A stretch of 8,454 bases of DNA from Bryobacterales bacterium (GTDB taxonomy: Bacteria; Acidobacteriota; Terriglobia; Bryobacterales; Bryobacteraceae). The DNA lies in the NCBI GenBank assembly GCA_003142355.1, contig PLMF01000201.1, positions 1 through 8,454 on the forward strand. Direction: 5' to 3'. Positions 1 to 5,970 of this stretch are shown here, in pieces. The notes under the pieces are model-generated. The model saw only the letters and a program-made list of their open reading frames with translations, was not told the DNA's origin and ran no database searches. A program made the translations under genes and the position numbers. Positions within the stretch are counted from its first letter, which is position 1, and each line of letters begins with the position of its first letter.

Positions 1-743
1 GCCGGATCGGTGTACTTTTCCGCCAGGCGCTCCTGGAATTCCCCATCCGTTTCCGGCAGCTTCCGCTTGGCGGTTGTCTTGCCCGTCTTCGACTTTGCCA
101 GCAGTTCCGCGCGGCGTGCCTCGTACTCTTCCTCCGTCTCGCCCTTACTCTGCTGGAGCTTCGCTTTGACGAGGATGTTGTAGAGAATGCCGGTGATGGT
201 GATGCCCATCGCCTGCTCCACGTAGTAGGCGTAGATGGTGATCTGGAAGTCCGTCCACAGCCGCTCCAGATAATCGGCGTCGAGTTGCGCGGCGGTCTTG
301 TGCTCCAGGAGGAAGTAGTCGTCCCCGACGCGCACGATGCCGTCGACCTTGCCGGCGAGGATAAAACTGCGGGATGCCGCGCCAGTGGCCGGATTGACGA
401 TCGGACCCTGGAACGTCTTCTCCAGCGCCACCACTTCGAATTCTTCCGCCGCATACCGCGCAGCGTAAGCCTTCATCATGGCCGTGGCGCTGTGCCAGTC
501 CCGGCGCTGGCTTTCGTCATACAGCCGGTTGGGGCAGAGAGCGCCGATGAGATCCAGCGCGCGCCCAAGGTCGCGGCACTGGTGCCACAGCTCAAGGCAC
601 TGGTGTACGAGAGAGCCGAAATGGAGGTTCCCATCACGTTCCAGACCAACCAGTTGCTGGATGTAGCGCCAGTCCACCGCCTTGCGGCAGTTTCGGAACA
701 GCGACCACATCGAATAGGTAGAGACCATGGGAGCGCTGGTCAT
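1..743 (-). CDS. PD-(D/E)XK (RecB/Cas4-like) nuclease, 3' end beyond window
   Basis: I read an uninterrupted minus-strand frame of 247 codons from ATG at 743 to the window edge. It has the landmarks of the RecB-type PD-(D/E)XK exonuclease family: a GxxxH element (G43, H47 in HFGSLVH), a metal-binding Asp (D134 in GKVDGIV), the E-x-K pair (E147, K149 in LLEHKT) and the QxxxY helix (Q167, Y171 in DFQITIYAYY). Proteins of this type degrade or trim DNA ends and are common in phages, ICEs and CRISPR loci (Cas4). From about residue 197 the sequence is charged and contains two similar stretches, ETEEEYEARRAEL and ETDGEFQERLAEKY, which resemble the insert seen in phage-type members. The start overlaps the upstream stop as ATGA and has no clear Shine-Dalgarno, so translation is probably coupled. 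The four-Cys iron-sulphur cluster of Cas4 is not visible in the part present. The nuclease fold is well supported; the substrate is not known. Confidence 0.85.
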   Translation of the reverse strand, partial: MTSAPMVSTYSMWSLFRNCRKAVDWRYIQQLVGLERDGNLHFGSLVHQCLELWHQCRDLGRALDLIGALCPNRLYDESQRRDWHSATAMMKAYAARYAAEEFEVVALEKTFQGPIVNPATGAASRSFILAGKVDGIVRVGDDYFLLEHKTAAQLDADYLERLWTDFQITIYAYYVEQAMGITITGILYNILVKAKLQQSKGETEEEYEARRAELLAKSKTGKTTAKRKLPETDGEFQERLAEKYTDP

Positions 744-1801
744 ACAGCTTGCCCGTGGGTTTCGCTGCGGGTCCCGCCCGGATAGGTGTCGGATGTGACC
801 AGCCGCCGCGTCCGCCTGCCGGAATTGATGTGATCCACAATGAGCCTGCTCAGAAGGCCATTACTCGATCCGCTGCATGCCATCGCCCGGACGTTGGGAT
901 CGCTCAGCCCGAACTGGCCGATCTTCTTCTGCATGTCGCGGTCGATTCGGAGGTTCTTCCCGGACCAGAACGCCGGATGTTCTGAGATCACGTCCGCGAG
1001 AGCGAACAGGAAGCCCGACTTCAGGTGGGTGGCTCGATCCTTGTAGAGAATTCCACGGACACCCCAGGCGCCGTCGAGCAGTTGAAAGAAGGTCTTGATG
1101 TTCTCGATCATCGCGGCGTACCCGACGTTGGCCATCATGGACGGAAGGGCCTGCCAAAGCGCGGACACGGAGACATACCGGCCCGCGCCGAATTTCGAAT
1201 GGATGCGCATCGCCGTCTTCAGCAACGTCAAGGCCGTCAGCAATTCCTCGCGCCGCATATGTTGCGACCAGGAGATCCGCTGACAGAGCACGAACGACTC
1301 GTCGGTGCAGAGGTCGCAGAGACGATGCAGGGAGGGGCATTCAGCGGCCTGATTGCGCAGCAGCACGTTCGGCGAGAGCCGCGACCGCCGCATGTTGAGA
1401 ATGCGGAATCGGTCTCTTTCCCATCGTTCGGTGGTACCGAAGTGGATCGTGGCCCCGACCAGCGGCCGGCCACCGTCGTAGACGAACTGCCGGGCGGCGC
1501 TGATCCTTTGAAGGCCGTCGATGATGTACACGTCGCCGGTGATCGTGTATGTCCCGCCGGAATCCGTGCATCCGTAGCGCTCGCCACGGACCGCCAGTTC
1601 CACGTCGGGCACGCGGCCGGAGCCGGTGCGGAATGCCTCCATCAATCCTTCAATGGTGGATTTCGGCAGCGTTTCGCGCTGGTAGTCGGGCCGCAACAGA
1701 CCACCCAGCGAGGCAGGGTCGATTACCCCGCGTAGCACGATCTGATCTTCATTCAATGCGTCCAGTGCGCCAGAAAGTATTCTCAATGCCGTCATAGTCA
1801 T
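740..1801 (-). CDS. ParB-fold-like protein with DGLQR signature
   Basis: The 353-residue protein (351 if the second ATG is used) begins with a region that reads like the ParB/sulfiredoxin fold as found in DUF262- and DGQHR-type proteins: RPDYQRETLP (37-46), a helix, RVPDVELAV (63-71), then VYIIDGLQRISAA (91-103). The D-G-x-x-R motif is the counterpart of the DGxxR or GxxRxxA motif that holds a nucleotide or phosphate in ParB-fold proteins. The C-terminal 200 residues are mostly helical, with several Cys (155, 162, 165, 173), and I do not recognise them. Two starts compete. ATG at 1801 overlaps the previous stop (ATGA), but AGGAG at 1808-1804 lies only 2 bases from it. ATG at 1795 has an 8-base spacing and is the better start. 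The downstream nuclease gene overlaps by four bases, so the two products may act together. Whether this protein cuts DNA, binds it or hydrolyses a nucleotide cannot be told. Confidence 0.75.
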   Translation of the reverse strand: MTMTALRILSGALDALNEDQIVLRGVIDPASLGGLLRPDYQRETLPKSTIEGLMEAFRTGSGRVPDVELAVRGERYGCTDSGGTYTITGDVYIIDGLQRISAARQFVYDGGRPLVGATIHFGTTERWERDRFRILNMRRSRLSPNVLLRNQAAECPSLHRLCDLCTDESFVLCQRISWSQHMRREELLTALTLLKTAMRIHSKFGAGRYVSVSALWQALPSMMANVGYAAMIENIKTFFQLLDGAWGVRGILYKDRATHLKSGFLFALADVISEHPAFWSGKNLRIDRDMQKKIGQFGLSDPNVRAMACSGSSNGLLSRLIVDHINSGRRTRRLVTSDTYPGGTRSETHGQAV

Positions 1802-2658
1802 TTCTCCTGAATTCCCAGCCGGGATGCGTTCAGCGGATCGGCGACGACCGCCTTCCGCTCGATTTCTGCAATGATCGCGTCAGCCGAATCGCCGACCTTC
1901 GACAGCAGCAGTTCAGCCTCGTCGAATTCGCCGGCGGTTTCGCCCAACCAGCAGACCAAGTGGGCGAGATGCTTCGTGGCTTCAATGAAGGACAGGGTCA
2001 ATCGCGCCAGCCGGTCAATCCTTTGCGCCCGGGTGGCCCGCACAGGGGCGGGCGAAGCGGGATGCGGAGCGTCCAGATCGTCGGTTGTCGCCGACGGTAA
2101 TGCTGCGCCGGTTTGATGGGCCGGCTCCGGCTCCAGCGCCGCCCCGGCCCTGCCGATGTTGGTGACGTTGATGGTGCGACCATCGCGCCCTATGCGCTCG
2201 GGTGACTGCGCAATTTGCGCAGTCAGCTTTTCCCGCCAGTTCCGGACCGTAGCCTCAGCGACGCCGACATGGGCAGCGATTTGACGATTACTCAGTTGCG
2301 CGCCATTCGGATGTTCGAGGGCTGCCCTTAGCGCTCGCTGCTTGTCATCGTTGCTGCGCCGAAGTCCATTGGTCCGATTGGCGCTGAAGCTATACCACTG
2401 GGCATCTTCTAGGGTGCCTTGGCGAATCTCGCACTCAATCGTGTCATGCTCGGTCGCGTAAACGGCTTTCACCCGGTGGAAGCCATCGGCCAACCAGTAG
2501 TTCATGCCGTCGTAGAAGACCGTCACTGGCGGAAATTTCGCGCCAGCGGCCATCGCCTCGGAGTAATCCTCGATGGCCTCGAAATTGAGTGCGGTCCTGG
2601 GCTGAGTGCCCCCGTCCAGTCGAATTCTGGAGATCGGTATGGGCTGCCTGGTTGTCAC
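1798..2658 (-). CDS. ParB-like protein with helix-turn-helix
   Basis: The 286-residue product has a ParB N-terminal domain: IPISRIRLDGGTQPR (7-21), then YWLADGFHRVKAV (54-66), which matches the GxxRxxA nucleotide-binding box of ParB/Spo0J proteins, and ANRTNGLRRSNDDKQ (93-107). A helix-turn-helix follows (LSNRQIAAHVGVAEATVRNW, 122-141), then a GRDGRTINV linker (157-165) common in phage and plasmid ParB relatives, a Pro/Ala-rich stretch (about 175-210) and a helical tail. Family members bind DNA sites and some act as CTP-dependent clamps. I chose GTG at 2658 over ATG at 2679 because GGAGGT (2669-2664) lies five bases upstream and the start overlaps the sigma-like stop as GTGA. No ParA partner is visible, which argues against ordinary chromosome partition and for a role as DNA-binding regulator or element-specific factor. 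Confidence 0.87.
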   Translation of the reverse strand: MTTRQPIPISRIRLDGGTQPRTALNFEAIEDYSEAMAAGAKFPPVTVFYDGMNYWLADGFHRVKAVYATEHDTIECEIRQGTLEDAQWYSFSANRTNGLRRSNDDKQRALRAALEHPNGAQLSNRQIAAHVGVAEATVRNWREKLTAQIAQSPERIGRDGRTINVTNIGRAGAALEPEPAHQTGAALPSATTDDLDAPHPASPAPVRATRAQRIDRLARLTLSFIEATKHLAHLVCWLGETAGEFDEAELLLSKVGDSADAIIAEIERKAVVADPLNASRLGIQEK

Positions 2659-3185
2659 CGCGCACCTCCACGGCTCCACGGCGCCAGACCGGCGTCAACA
2701 AACGCCGCGCGGATTTCCGCGATCCATTGGTGGACCCGAGAGCGCGACATCCCAGTTTGCCGCCGAACATCCGCCAGGCCCATTTCGCTCAACTGCCGCG
2801 CCAGGATTCGCAGATGGATAGGGAGTCGAGAGACGACGGCGCGCACATCGAGGCCCAGATCCATGTCCGCTCCGTCGACAGAAGCAAGCCCGCTCCAGTC
2901 GGCCTCAGGCCCCGGCTGCTCAAACGACGCGGTCCTTGATCGCCGCGCGATGAGCTTGGCCGCACGGTTCTGAAGGACTCCGAAGGCAAACCCACGGTGA
3001 TCGCCGCGTTCCACGTCGAACCGTGGACGTCGCCTCAGGTACTCCAGCAGCAGTTCCTGCCGGAGGTCGCCCCAGTCGTCCCGTGTGAATCCATAGTCGC
3101 CGACCATGCGGCTCGCGCGAATCTCGGCCAGCCGGACCACAAATGGGTCGACCTCGTGAAGGGAAGCGACGGGAACGCAGTTCAC
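2655..3185 (-). CDS. Small sigma-70-family factor (ECF-like)
   Basis: The 176-residue protein is arranged like a minimal two-domain sigma factor. Residues 36-85 (DDWGDLRQELLLEYLRRR through NRAAKLIARRSR) resemble region 2, which binds core RNA polymerase and the -10 element. Residues 113-163 (VRAVVSRLPIHLRILARQL, then GLADVRRQTGMSRSRVHQWI) resemble region 4 with its helix-turn-helix. The spacer at 86-112 is short and acidic, and there is no region 1.1 or 3. The start is GTG at 3185, supported by GGAGG (3196-3192) six bases upstream. No anti-sigma gene is adjacent. In this position it probably directs transcription of the element's own genes, although it could equally be a sigma-like DNA-binding regulator that no longer binds polymerase. 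The region 2 match is looser than the region 4 match. Confidence 0.72.
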   Translation of the reverse strand: MNCVPVASLHEVDPFVVRLAEIRASRMVGDYGFTRDDWGDLRQELLLEYLRRRPRFDVERGDHRGFAFGVLQNRAAKLIARRSRTASFEQPGPEADWSGLASVDGADMDLGLDVRAVVSRLPIHLRILARQLSEMGLADVRRQTGMSRSRVHQWIAEIRAAFVDAGLAPWSRGGAR

Positions 3186-3358
3186 GGCCTGCCTCCGGTA
3201 TCCTCAGTGGCTGCCAACTGAACTTGCATGTCGGCCAGCAGTCCGTTCCGGGCTCCGAGCGTCCGGATCTCGCCGGCCTCGCCGTGCCGCTTTCCTTCAC
3301 GGGATGGTGCAGACTTGACAGTTTCTCGAAAAAGTTGTGAGTTCTTGCGATTCAGCAC
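3182..3358 (-). CDS. Possible small gene, 58 codons, upstream of sigma-like gene
   Basis: A minus-strand frame runs from GTG at 3358 to TGA at 3182-3184, and its stop overlaps the GTG start of the sigma-like gene in a 4-base GTGA junction like others in this operon. The second half (from about HGEAGEIRTLGARNGLLADM) has mostly G or C at third codon positions and would form a charged amphipathic helix. The first 20 codons look less like coding DNA and there is no good Shine-Dalgarno at 3358, so the true start may lie further in. I recognise no family. It could be a small partner or regulator of the sigma-like protein, or simply a chance frame. Confidence 0.35.
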   Translation of the reverse strand: MLNRKNSQLFRETVKSAPSREGKRHGEAGEIRTLGARNGLLADMQVQLAATEDTGGRP

Positions 3359-3427
3359 GCACCAAATCTAACCCGCCAGATATGGGAGAAATCAATTGGT
3401 AGAACCTGGTAGAGAGGGTAGATTTCT

Positions 3428-4249
3428 TCAGCCCTGTGGCGGCGTGCTCGGCGGTCGGCGCCGTTCCATTAGGAATGCCTCGATACTCAGGCACGGCTGG
3501 CATGTGGGAGAAAGTTTGCCATTCTTCCACTGGATGAACTGAGGCTTGTGGCACGAGTGGGTCCCTGGTTTCCCGGCGCAACTGTAAATTGCTCTGTCGG
3601 ACGTCACTCCCGTCTCCGTCCTGTAAGCCGCCAACATTTCAGCACGCTCTCCCTTCTGTCGTTGGACCTCGCCGGCATCTGCCTTCCGCTTGCGATCGGC
3701 CGCTACGACAGCGCCAGTTCGCCGCGAGCTCCGCGGGCGCGTGGCCGCAACCGGGGGATCGGATGATCCTGGCTGGTTTCCATCTTGAACGTGCACCCCG
3801 TTCTGGAGGCCTTCCTCCGCCTGGCTGGTCCACTTCTCGTAGTCGGGATCGTGATCGAACGTGCCGGACGGTGATGGAGTCGCTAGACTGGTTCGGCTGG
3901 AGAGCGCGCTCAAGTAGCTCGCACGGGCCATGTCAACCAGGTAGATCCGCACATCCTCTGCGATCTGGTCGACGATAGCGCTATTCACTTGTTCCTTCGC
4001 GTCTTGGAGAGCCCCGTCCGTGAGGGCGTCAATGTCGACATCTGGGGGTAACGGATAGGACTCCAAGAGCGCTTCCACGTGAGCGAACACAATGCGACTC
4101 AGGTAGTGAATGATGCGCGGTTTCAGTTTCGAACGTGGAGACAGTACTGGGGAACCTTTGCCGCGGCGGGCATCGAGGTGCGGTCGGAGTTCACGCAATG
4201 CATCGGCCTTGTGGAACTCGATGCGAATCTTGCGCGAATCGTAATTCAC
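3428..4249 (-). CDS. Hypothetical protein, C-terminal Cys/His cluster
   Basis: This 273-residue protein is the first gene of the operon. I do not recognise a family for the whole. Residues 1-120 look helical (for instance IIHYLSRIVFAHVEALLESY, 46-65, and VNSAIVDQIAEDVRIYLVDM, 88-107). Residues 120-200 are polar and Pro/Ser-rich with a basic patch (ADRKRKADAG), probably disordered. The C-terminus (about 205-261) has Cys and His at C224, H231, C233, H234, C250 and C253, ending in the CxxC of PTCQPC, which could bind zinc. The segment HKPQFIQWKNGKLS (234-247) resembles the second helix of a small DNA-binding motif in which a Trp-x-x-Gly-x-Leu follows a recognition helix. The GTG start at 4249 has a G-rich Shine-Dalgarno (GGGGGT, 4260-4255) five bases upstream, and an in-frame TAG sits just before it. 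A DNA-binding regulator is plausible but unproven. Confidence 0.65.
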   Translation of the reverse strand: MNYDSRKIRIEFHKADALRELRPHLDARRGKGSPVLSPRSKLKPRIIHYLSRIVFAHVEALLESYPLPPDVDIDALTDGALQDAKEQVNSAIVDQIAEDVRIYLVDMARASYLSALSSRTSLATPSPSGTFDHDPDYEKWTSQAEEGLQNGVHVQDGNQPGSSDPPVAATRPRSSRRTGAVVAADRKRKADAGEVQRQKGERAEMLAAYRTETGVTSDRAIYSCAGKPGTHSCHKPQFIQWKNGKLSPTCQPCLSIEAFLMERRRPPSTPPQG

Positions 4250-4414
4250 CGACTACCCCCTTCCGGCAGCCCCCGGAACTGAACGGACCGGAAATGCTGG
4301 GCAGGGGACCCGCATGGTTATTCGTGACCTGATCGTCAGGGCTGCGGGGCCCAGAGGAAGCGCCAAGCCGAGCGGCGTCCGCCAGCGCGGCCTCTATGAT
4401 GCCACTATTCTGCT
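4250..4414. other. Untranslated leader of the minus-strand operon
   Basis: No convincing gene lies here. The minus strand has a 20-codon frame beginning ATG-CGG near 4312 and ending in TAG just before the GTG at 4249, but nothing supports its translation. The stretch is best read as the leader of the operon transcript, with the CCTGA/TCAGG inverted repeat at 4328-4340. Confidence 0.4.
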
Positions 4415-4443
4415 ATTATATAGTCACGATACGAGCAGTTCAA
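4415..4443 (-). promoter_or_regulatory. Minus-strand promoter of the sigma/ParB/nuclease operon
   Basis: On the minus strand TTGAAC (4443-4438) and a perfect TATAAT (4420-4415) are separated by 17 bases. Transcription would start near 4408 and give a leader of about 160 bases before the GTG at 4249. The leader contains CCTGA-TCG-TCAGG (4328-4340), a small inverted repeat that could be an operator or hairpin. The box match and spacing are good for a housekeeping sigma-70 promoter, so the operon would first be read by the host polymerase and not by its own sigma factor. Confidence 0.6.
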
Positions 4444-4468
4444 CAGCAAATTGTAAGCCAATCGAAAC

Positions 4469-4497
4469 TTGACAAAAGTCCACTTTTATGCCAGAAT
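4469..4497 (+). promoter_or_regulatory. Plus-strand promoter of the Phd/YefM-like gene
   Basis: A perfect -35 box TTGACA (4469-4474) is followed after 17 bases by CAGAAT (4492-4497), four of six matches to the -10 consensus. The start of transcription would be near 4504. The ATG at 4488 falls between these boxes and so cannot be used, which supports the GTG start at 4557. The promoter diverges from the minus-strand promoter, and their -35 boxes are only about 25 bases apart. Confidence 0.6.
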
Positions 4498-4556
4498 TGT
4501 GCCATTCGGGCCACTTGGCGCCACGGGACGAAGGCCCCGGTTCGAAAGGAGACCGC

Positions 4557-4862
4557 GTGACCGCCATGTATAAAATCGACGGTGTGCCCCACATTGACAC
4601 TTCGGTTGAGTATGTTGGTACGACCCGGCTCAGGAAGCTAAACGCCGCTAACCTGAGGGCTGTCAATAAGACGCTGGTCGTCCAGGAGAACGATACGCCC
4701 CTCGCCGTGCTGCTGAAATACGAGAAGTTTCTGACCATGCAGAACAAGCTCGAGGTAGCGCTCCGCACTGTCGAATTGCTGAGCCAAAAGGCGGATTCCC
4801 AGACTGTGGTCGAGGCAGTTCGCGATGCCACAGGCGGCGGTAATTCCATCCCGCTCAGCTAG
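4557..4862 (+). CDS. Phd/YefM-like antitoxin or repressor, no adjacent toxin
   Basis: The 101-residue product has the Phd/YefM pattern: VGTTRLRKLNAANLRAV (about 20-36), a helix like the N-terminal DNA-binding fold, then NKTLVVQENDTPLAVLLKYEKFL (37-59), which corresponds to the family strands and the 'p-x-avlv-x-y-e-x-l' stretch. The tail (60-101) is helical and then Gly/Ser-rich. Family members repress their own operon and neutralise a toxin through the C-terminus. I chose GTG at 4557 because AAAGGAG (4545-4551) lies five bases upstream; upstream in-frame starts fall in the promoter. No Doc-, RelE- or PIN-type toxin follows in the same direction; the DNA after it is a vapC fragment on the other strand. 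It may be an antitoxin left alone or a repressor of the divergent operon. The family call is from pattern resemblance only. Confidence 0.68.
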   Translation: MTAMYKIDGVPHIDTSVEYVGTTRLRKLNAANLRAVNKTLVVQENDTPLAVLLKYEKFLTMQNKLEVALRTVELLSQKADSQTVVEAVRDATGGGNSIPLS

Positions 4863-4915
4863 ATTTCGCCCGAAGTCGTTAAATAGCCAAGACATTCTGG
4901 CCAGACCGCAAGGGC

Positions 4916-4994
4916 CGCGAGGGACGGTCCGGCCGCTGCAGACATCACGCCTCTGTTCCTGGGGATCGACCACGGCCAGGCCGGCCGCGAGCGC
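4916..4994 (-). pseudogene. vapC 3'-end fragment, diverged copy of 5971-6047
   Basis: Read on the minus strand this segment encodes SAALAAGLAVVDPQEQ, almost the same as the C-terminus of the VapC at 6000 (SAALKAGLAVVDPQEQA). The match continues about 30 bases past that gene's stop. I count about seven mismatches and one 2-base gap over 77-79 bases. The 2-base insertion removes the stop position, and no body of a PIN gene is attached, so it cannot be a functional toxin. It shows that a second vapC or a duplicated end once lay here. Confidence 0.75.
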
Positions 4995-5039
4995 AGCCGA
5001 GTGAGCGCCTGCAGACAGTCTGATGGCCGCCCAATTAGG

Positions 5040-5489
5040 CTAGCTGCGCTCGGAGAATCCGGCCAGAATTCGATACAACTCGATGTCGTCCATGACTCGG
5101 ACCGCGTGACGTTGGCAGTGCTCTACTACCTCGGGACTGAGCAGATGTGAGTCCCGGGTGCAAAGCGCATCGGCCTTCCCGTCGATCGCCGTCTGCACGA
5201 TGAAATCGTCATCCGGATCATCCGGCACCACCCGATCAGCGCTGGTCGACGCCACAATCTCTGAAGCCGCGGAGAGACGATTCACATGTTGTTGAATTCG
5301 CTCCTCGGTCAGCCCCCAGCGGGACTGGATGCGTGGGTAGGCAAGAACGCGCGCCACCTCTCCGAGAATGAATGGTGAAACGATCAAGCGATGCGGTCCC
5401 TCGAGGACACGTCGAAGCAGCCGGCTCGCGAGTCCGTCGGCCTTCCAGGCGGCACGCACCAGAATGTTGCTGTCAAAAACGATGCGCAT
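5040..5489 (-). CDS. PIN-domain toxin (COG1569 / PIN_3-like)
   Basis: The 149-residue protein has the acidic residues of a PIN ribonuclease: D6 in MRIVFDSNILV, E44 in SPFILGEVARVL, D94/D95 in DDPDDDFIVQTA and D113 in LCTRDSHLL. The VVPDDPDDDFIVQTAIDGKADALCTRD stretch is characteristic of the 'putative toxin-antitoxin system toxin component, PIN family' group. Such toxins cleave RNA with Mg2+ and are held inactive by their antitoxin. The ATG at 5489 shares one base with the antitoxin stop (TGATG), a typical coupled arrangement; a GTG at 5492 is a less likely start. All catalytic positions are present and the frame is intact, so the toxin is probably functional. RNA target and partner specificity are not visible. 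Confidence 0.87.
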   Translation of the reverse strand: MRIVFDSNILVRAAWKADGLASRLLRRVLEGPHRLIVSPFILGEVARVLAYPRIQSRWGLTEERIQQHVNRLSAASEIVASTSADRVVPDDPDDDFIVQTAIDGKADALCTRDSHLLSPEVVEHCQRHAVRVMDDIELYRILAGFSERS

Positions 5490-5767
5490 CACACCCGTTG
5501 ATGACGGACGTGCCGGACTGCCTCATCCACCAAGGAGTCCATCTCCTCTTCCGGAATATGGCTGGCACTGGCAGCCATGCTGTCCAGATCCTCGATCAAA
5601 TCTCGAACGGCTGCCTTGCGATCTGCCTCGCCTTCGGCGGGCTGGACAGGATATGCCATCACCGTCACGTGCTCCTCGTCCGCCACCTTCCGACCGAGCA
5701 AGCTCTCAACCGCGATTCTCGCAGCATTGCCCAACTCGTCAGCCCGACGTACGGAAATGGTCTGCAT
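5489..5767 (-). CDS. Antitoxin of the PIN toxin
   Basis: I place the start at ATG 5767 because GGGGAG (5778-5773) lies five bases upstream; the product has 92 residues. The open frame continues upstream to 6022, but that part encodes a nucleotidyltransferase remnant and repeat DNA and is not part of this protein. The sequence has an N-terminal half with short strands and a helix (MQTISVRRADELGNAARIAV) that may bind DNA, and an acidic helical C-terminus (IPEEEMDSLVDEAVRHVRH, 71-89) of the sort that wraps a PIN toxin. I do not recognise a named domain; the role is inferred from its position, its size and its one-base overlap with the toxin. It probably represses its own promoter together with the toxin. 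Confidence 0.72.
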   Translation of the reverse strand: MQTISVRRADELGNAARIAVESLLGRKVADEEHVTVMAYPVQPAEGEADRKAAVRDLIEDLDSMAASASHIPEEEMDSLVDEAVRHVRHQRV

Positions 5768-5815
5768 ACCGACTCCCCGTATTAGTTTACCAGTTCGGCC
5801 CAGAGTCAGGCTCCC

Positions 5816-5831
5816 GAGTCGACGAGTCGAC
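5816..5831. repeat. Tandem GAGTCGAC x2
   Basis: GAGTCGAC occurs twice back to back, so that two GTCGAC palindromes lie two bases apart, about 50 bases upstream of the antitoxin start at 5767. An operator for the antitoxin/toxin pair is possible. Chance is also possible at this size. Confidence 0.3.
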
Positions 5832-5866
5832 GAACGCGAGCTCTCCCATCGCTCCCCATTACCATC

Positions 5867-5962
5867 AGGCTCCGGCTCCACGAGAATATCGATGTCGCTA
5901 GCCGGATCGCTCTCGCCCCGCACGACAGAGCCAAAGCCGCGAATGTTTCGTGGCCCTCGCCC
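5867..5962 (-). pseudogene. MNT-type nucleotidyltransferase core, remnant
   Basis: About 32 codons on the minus strand encode RGPRNIRGFGSVVRGESDPASDIDILVEPEP, the active-site core of a minimal nucleotidyltransferase of the MntA/HEPN-MNT type, including the full GSx10DxD signature. Both ends of the family are missing: upstream the frame runs into the repeat shared with 4916, and downstream it runs into low-complexity sequence and then the antitoxin. A normal member has about 95-140 residues, so this is a fragment and not an enzyme. It shares an uninterrupted frame with the antitoxin, which could cause the two to be merged in automatic annotation. In intact systems such an enzyme modifies a HEPN toxin; no HEPN gene remains nearby. 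Confidence 0.7.
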
Positions 5963-5970
5963 TTCCGCAA

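Noticed and set aside
1025..1735. Plus-strand open frame of 236 codons
   Set aside because: It lies wholly within the minus-strand ParB-fold gene, has no ribosome binding site, and its protein sequence is unlike any family; it is a by-product of GC-rich coding on the other strand.
3315..3344. TTGACA at 3315-3320 as a plus-strand promoter
   Set aside because: No acceptable -10 box lies 16-18 bases downstream, and no plus-strand gene follows.
4424..4849. Minus-strand open frame of 141 codons
   Set aside because: It is antisense to the Phd/YefM-like gene, which has a promoter, a Shine-Dalgarno and a recognisable fold.
4896..4905. Perfect palindrome TCTGGCCAGA after the Phd-like gene
   Set aside because: It is too short and lacks a T-run; without a second copy there is no reason to call it a site.
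4988..5052. Ten-base inverted repeat CGAGCGCAGC / GCTGCGCTCG as a terminator of the PIN toxin gene
   Set aside because: The arms are 45 bases apart, one arm is inside the last codons of the gene, and no T-run follows.
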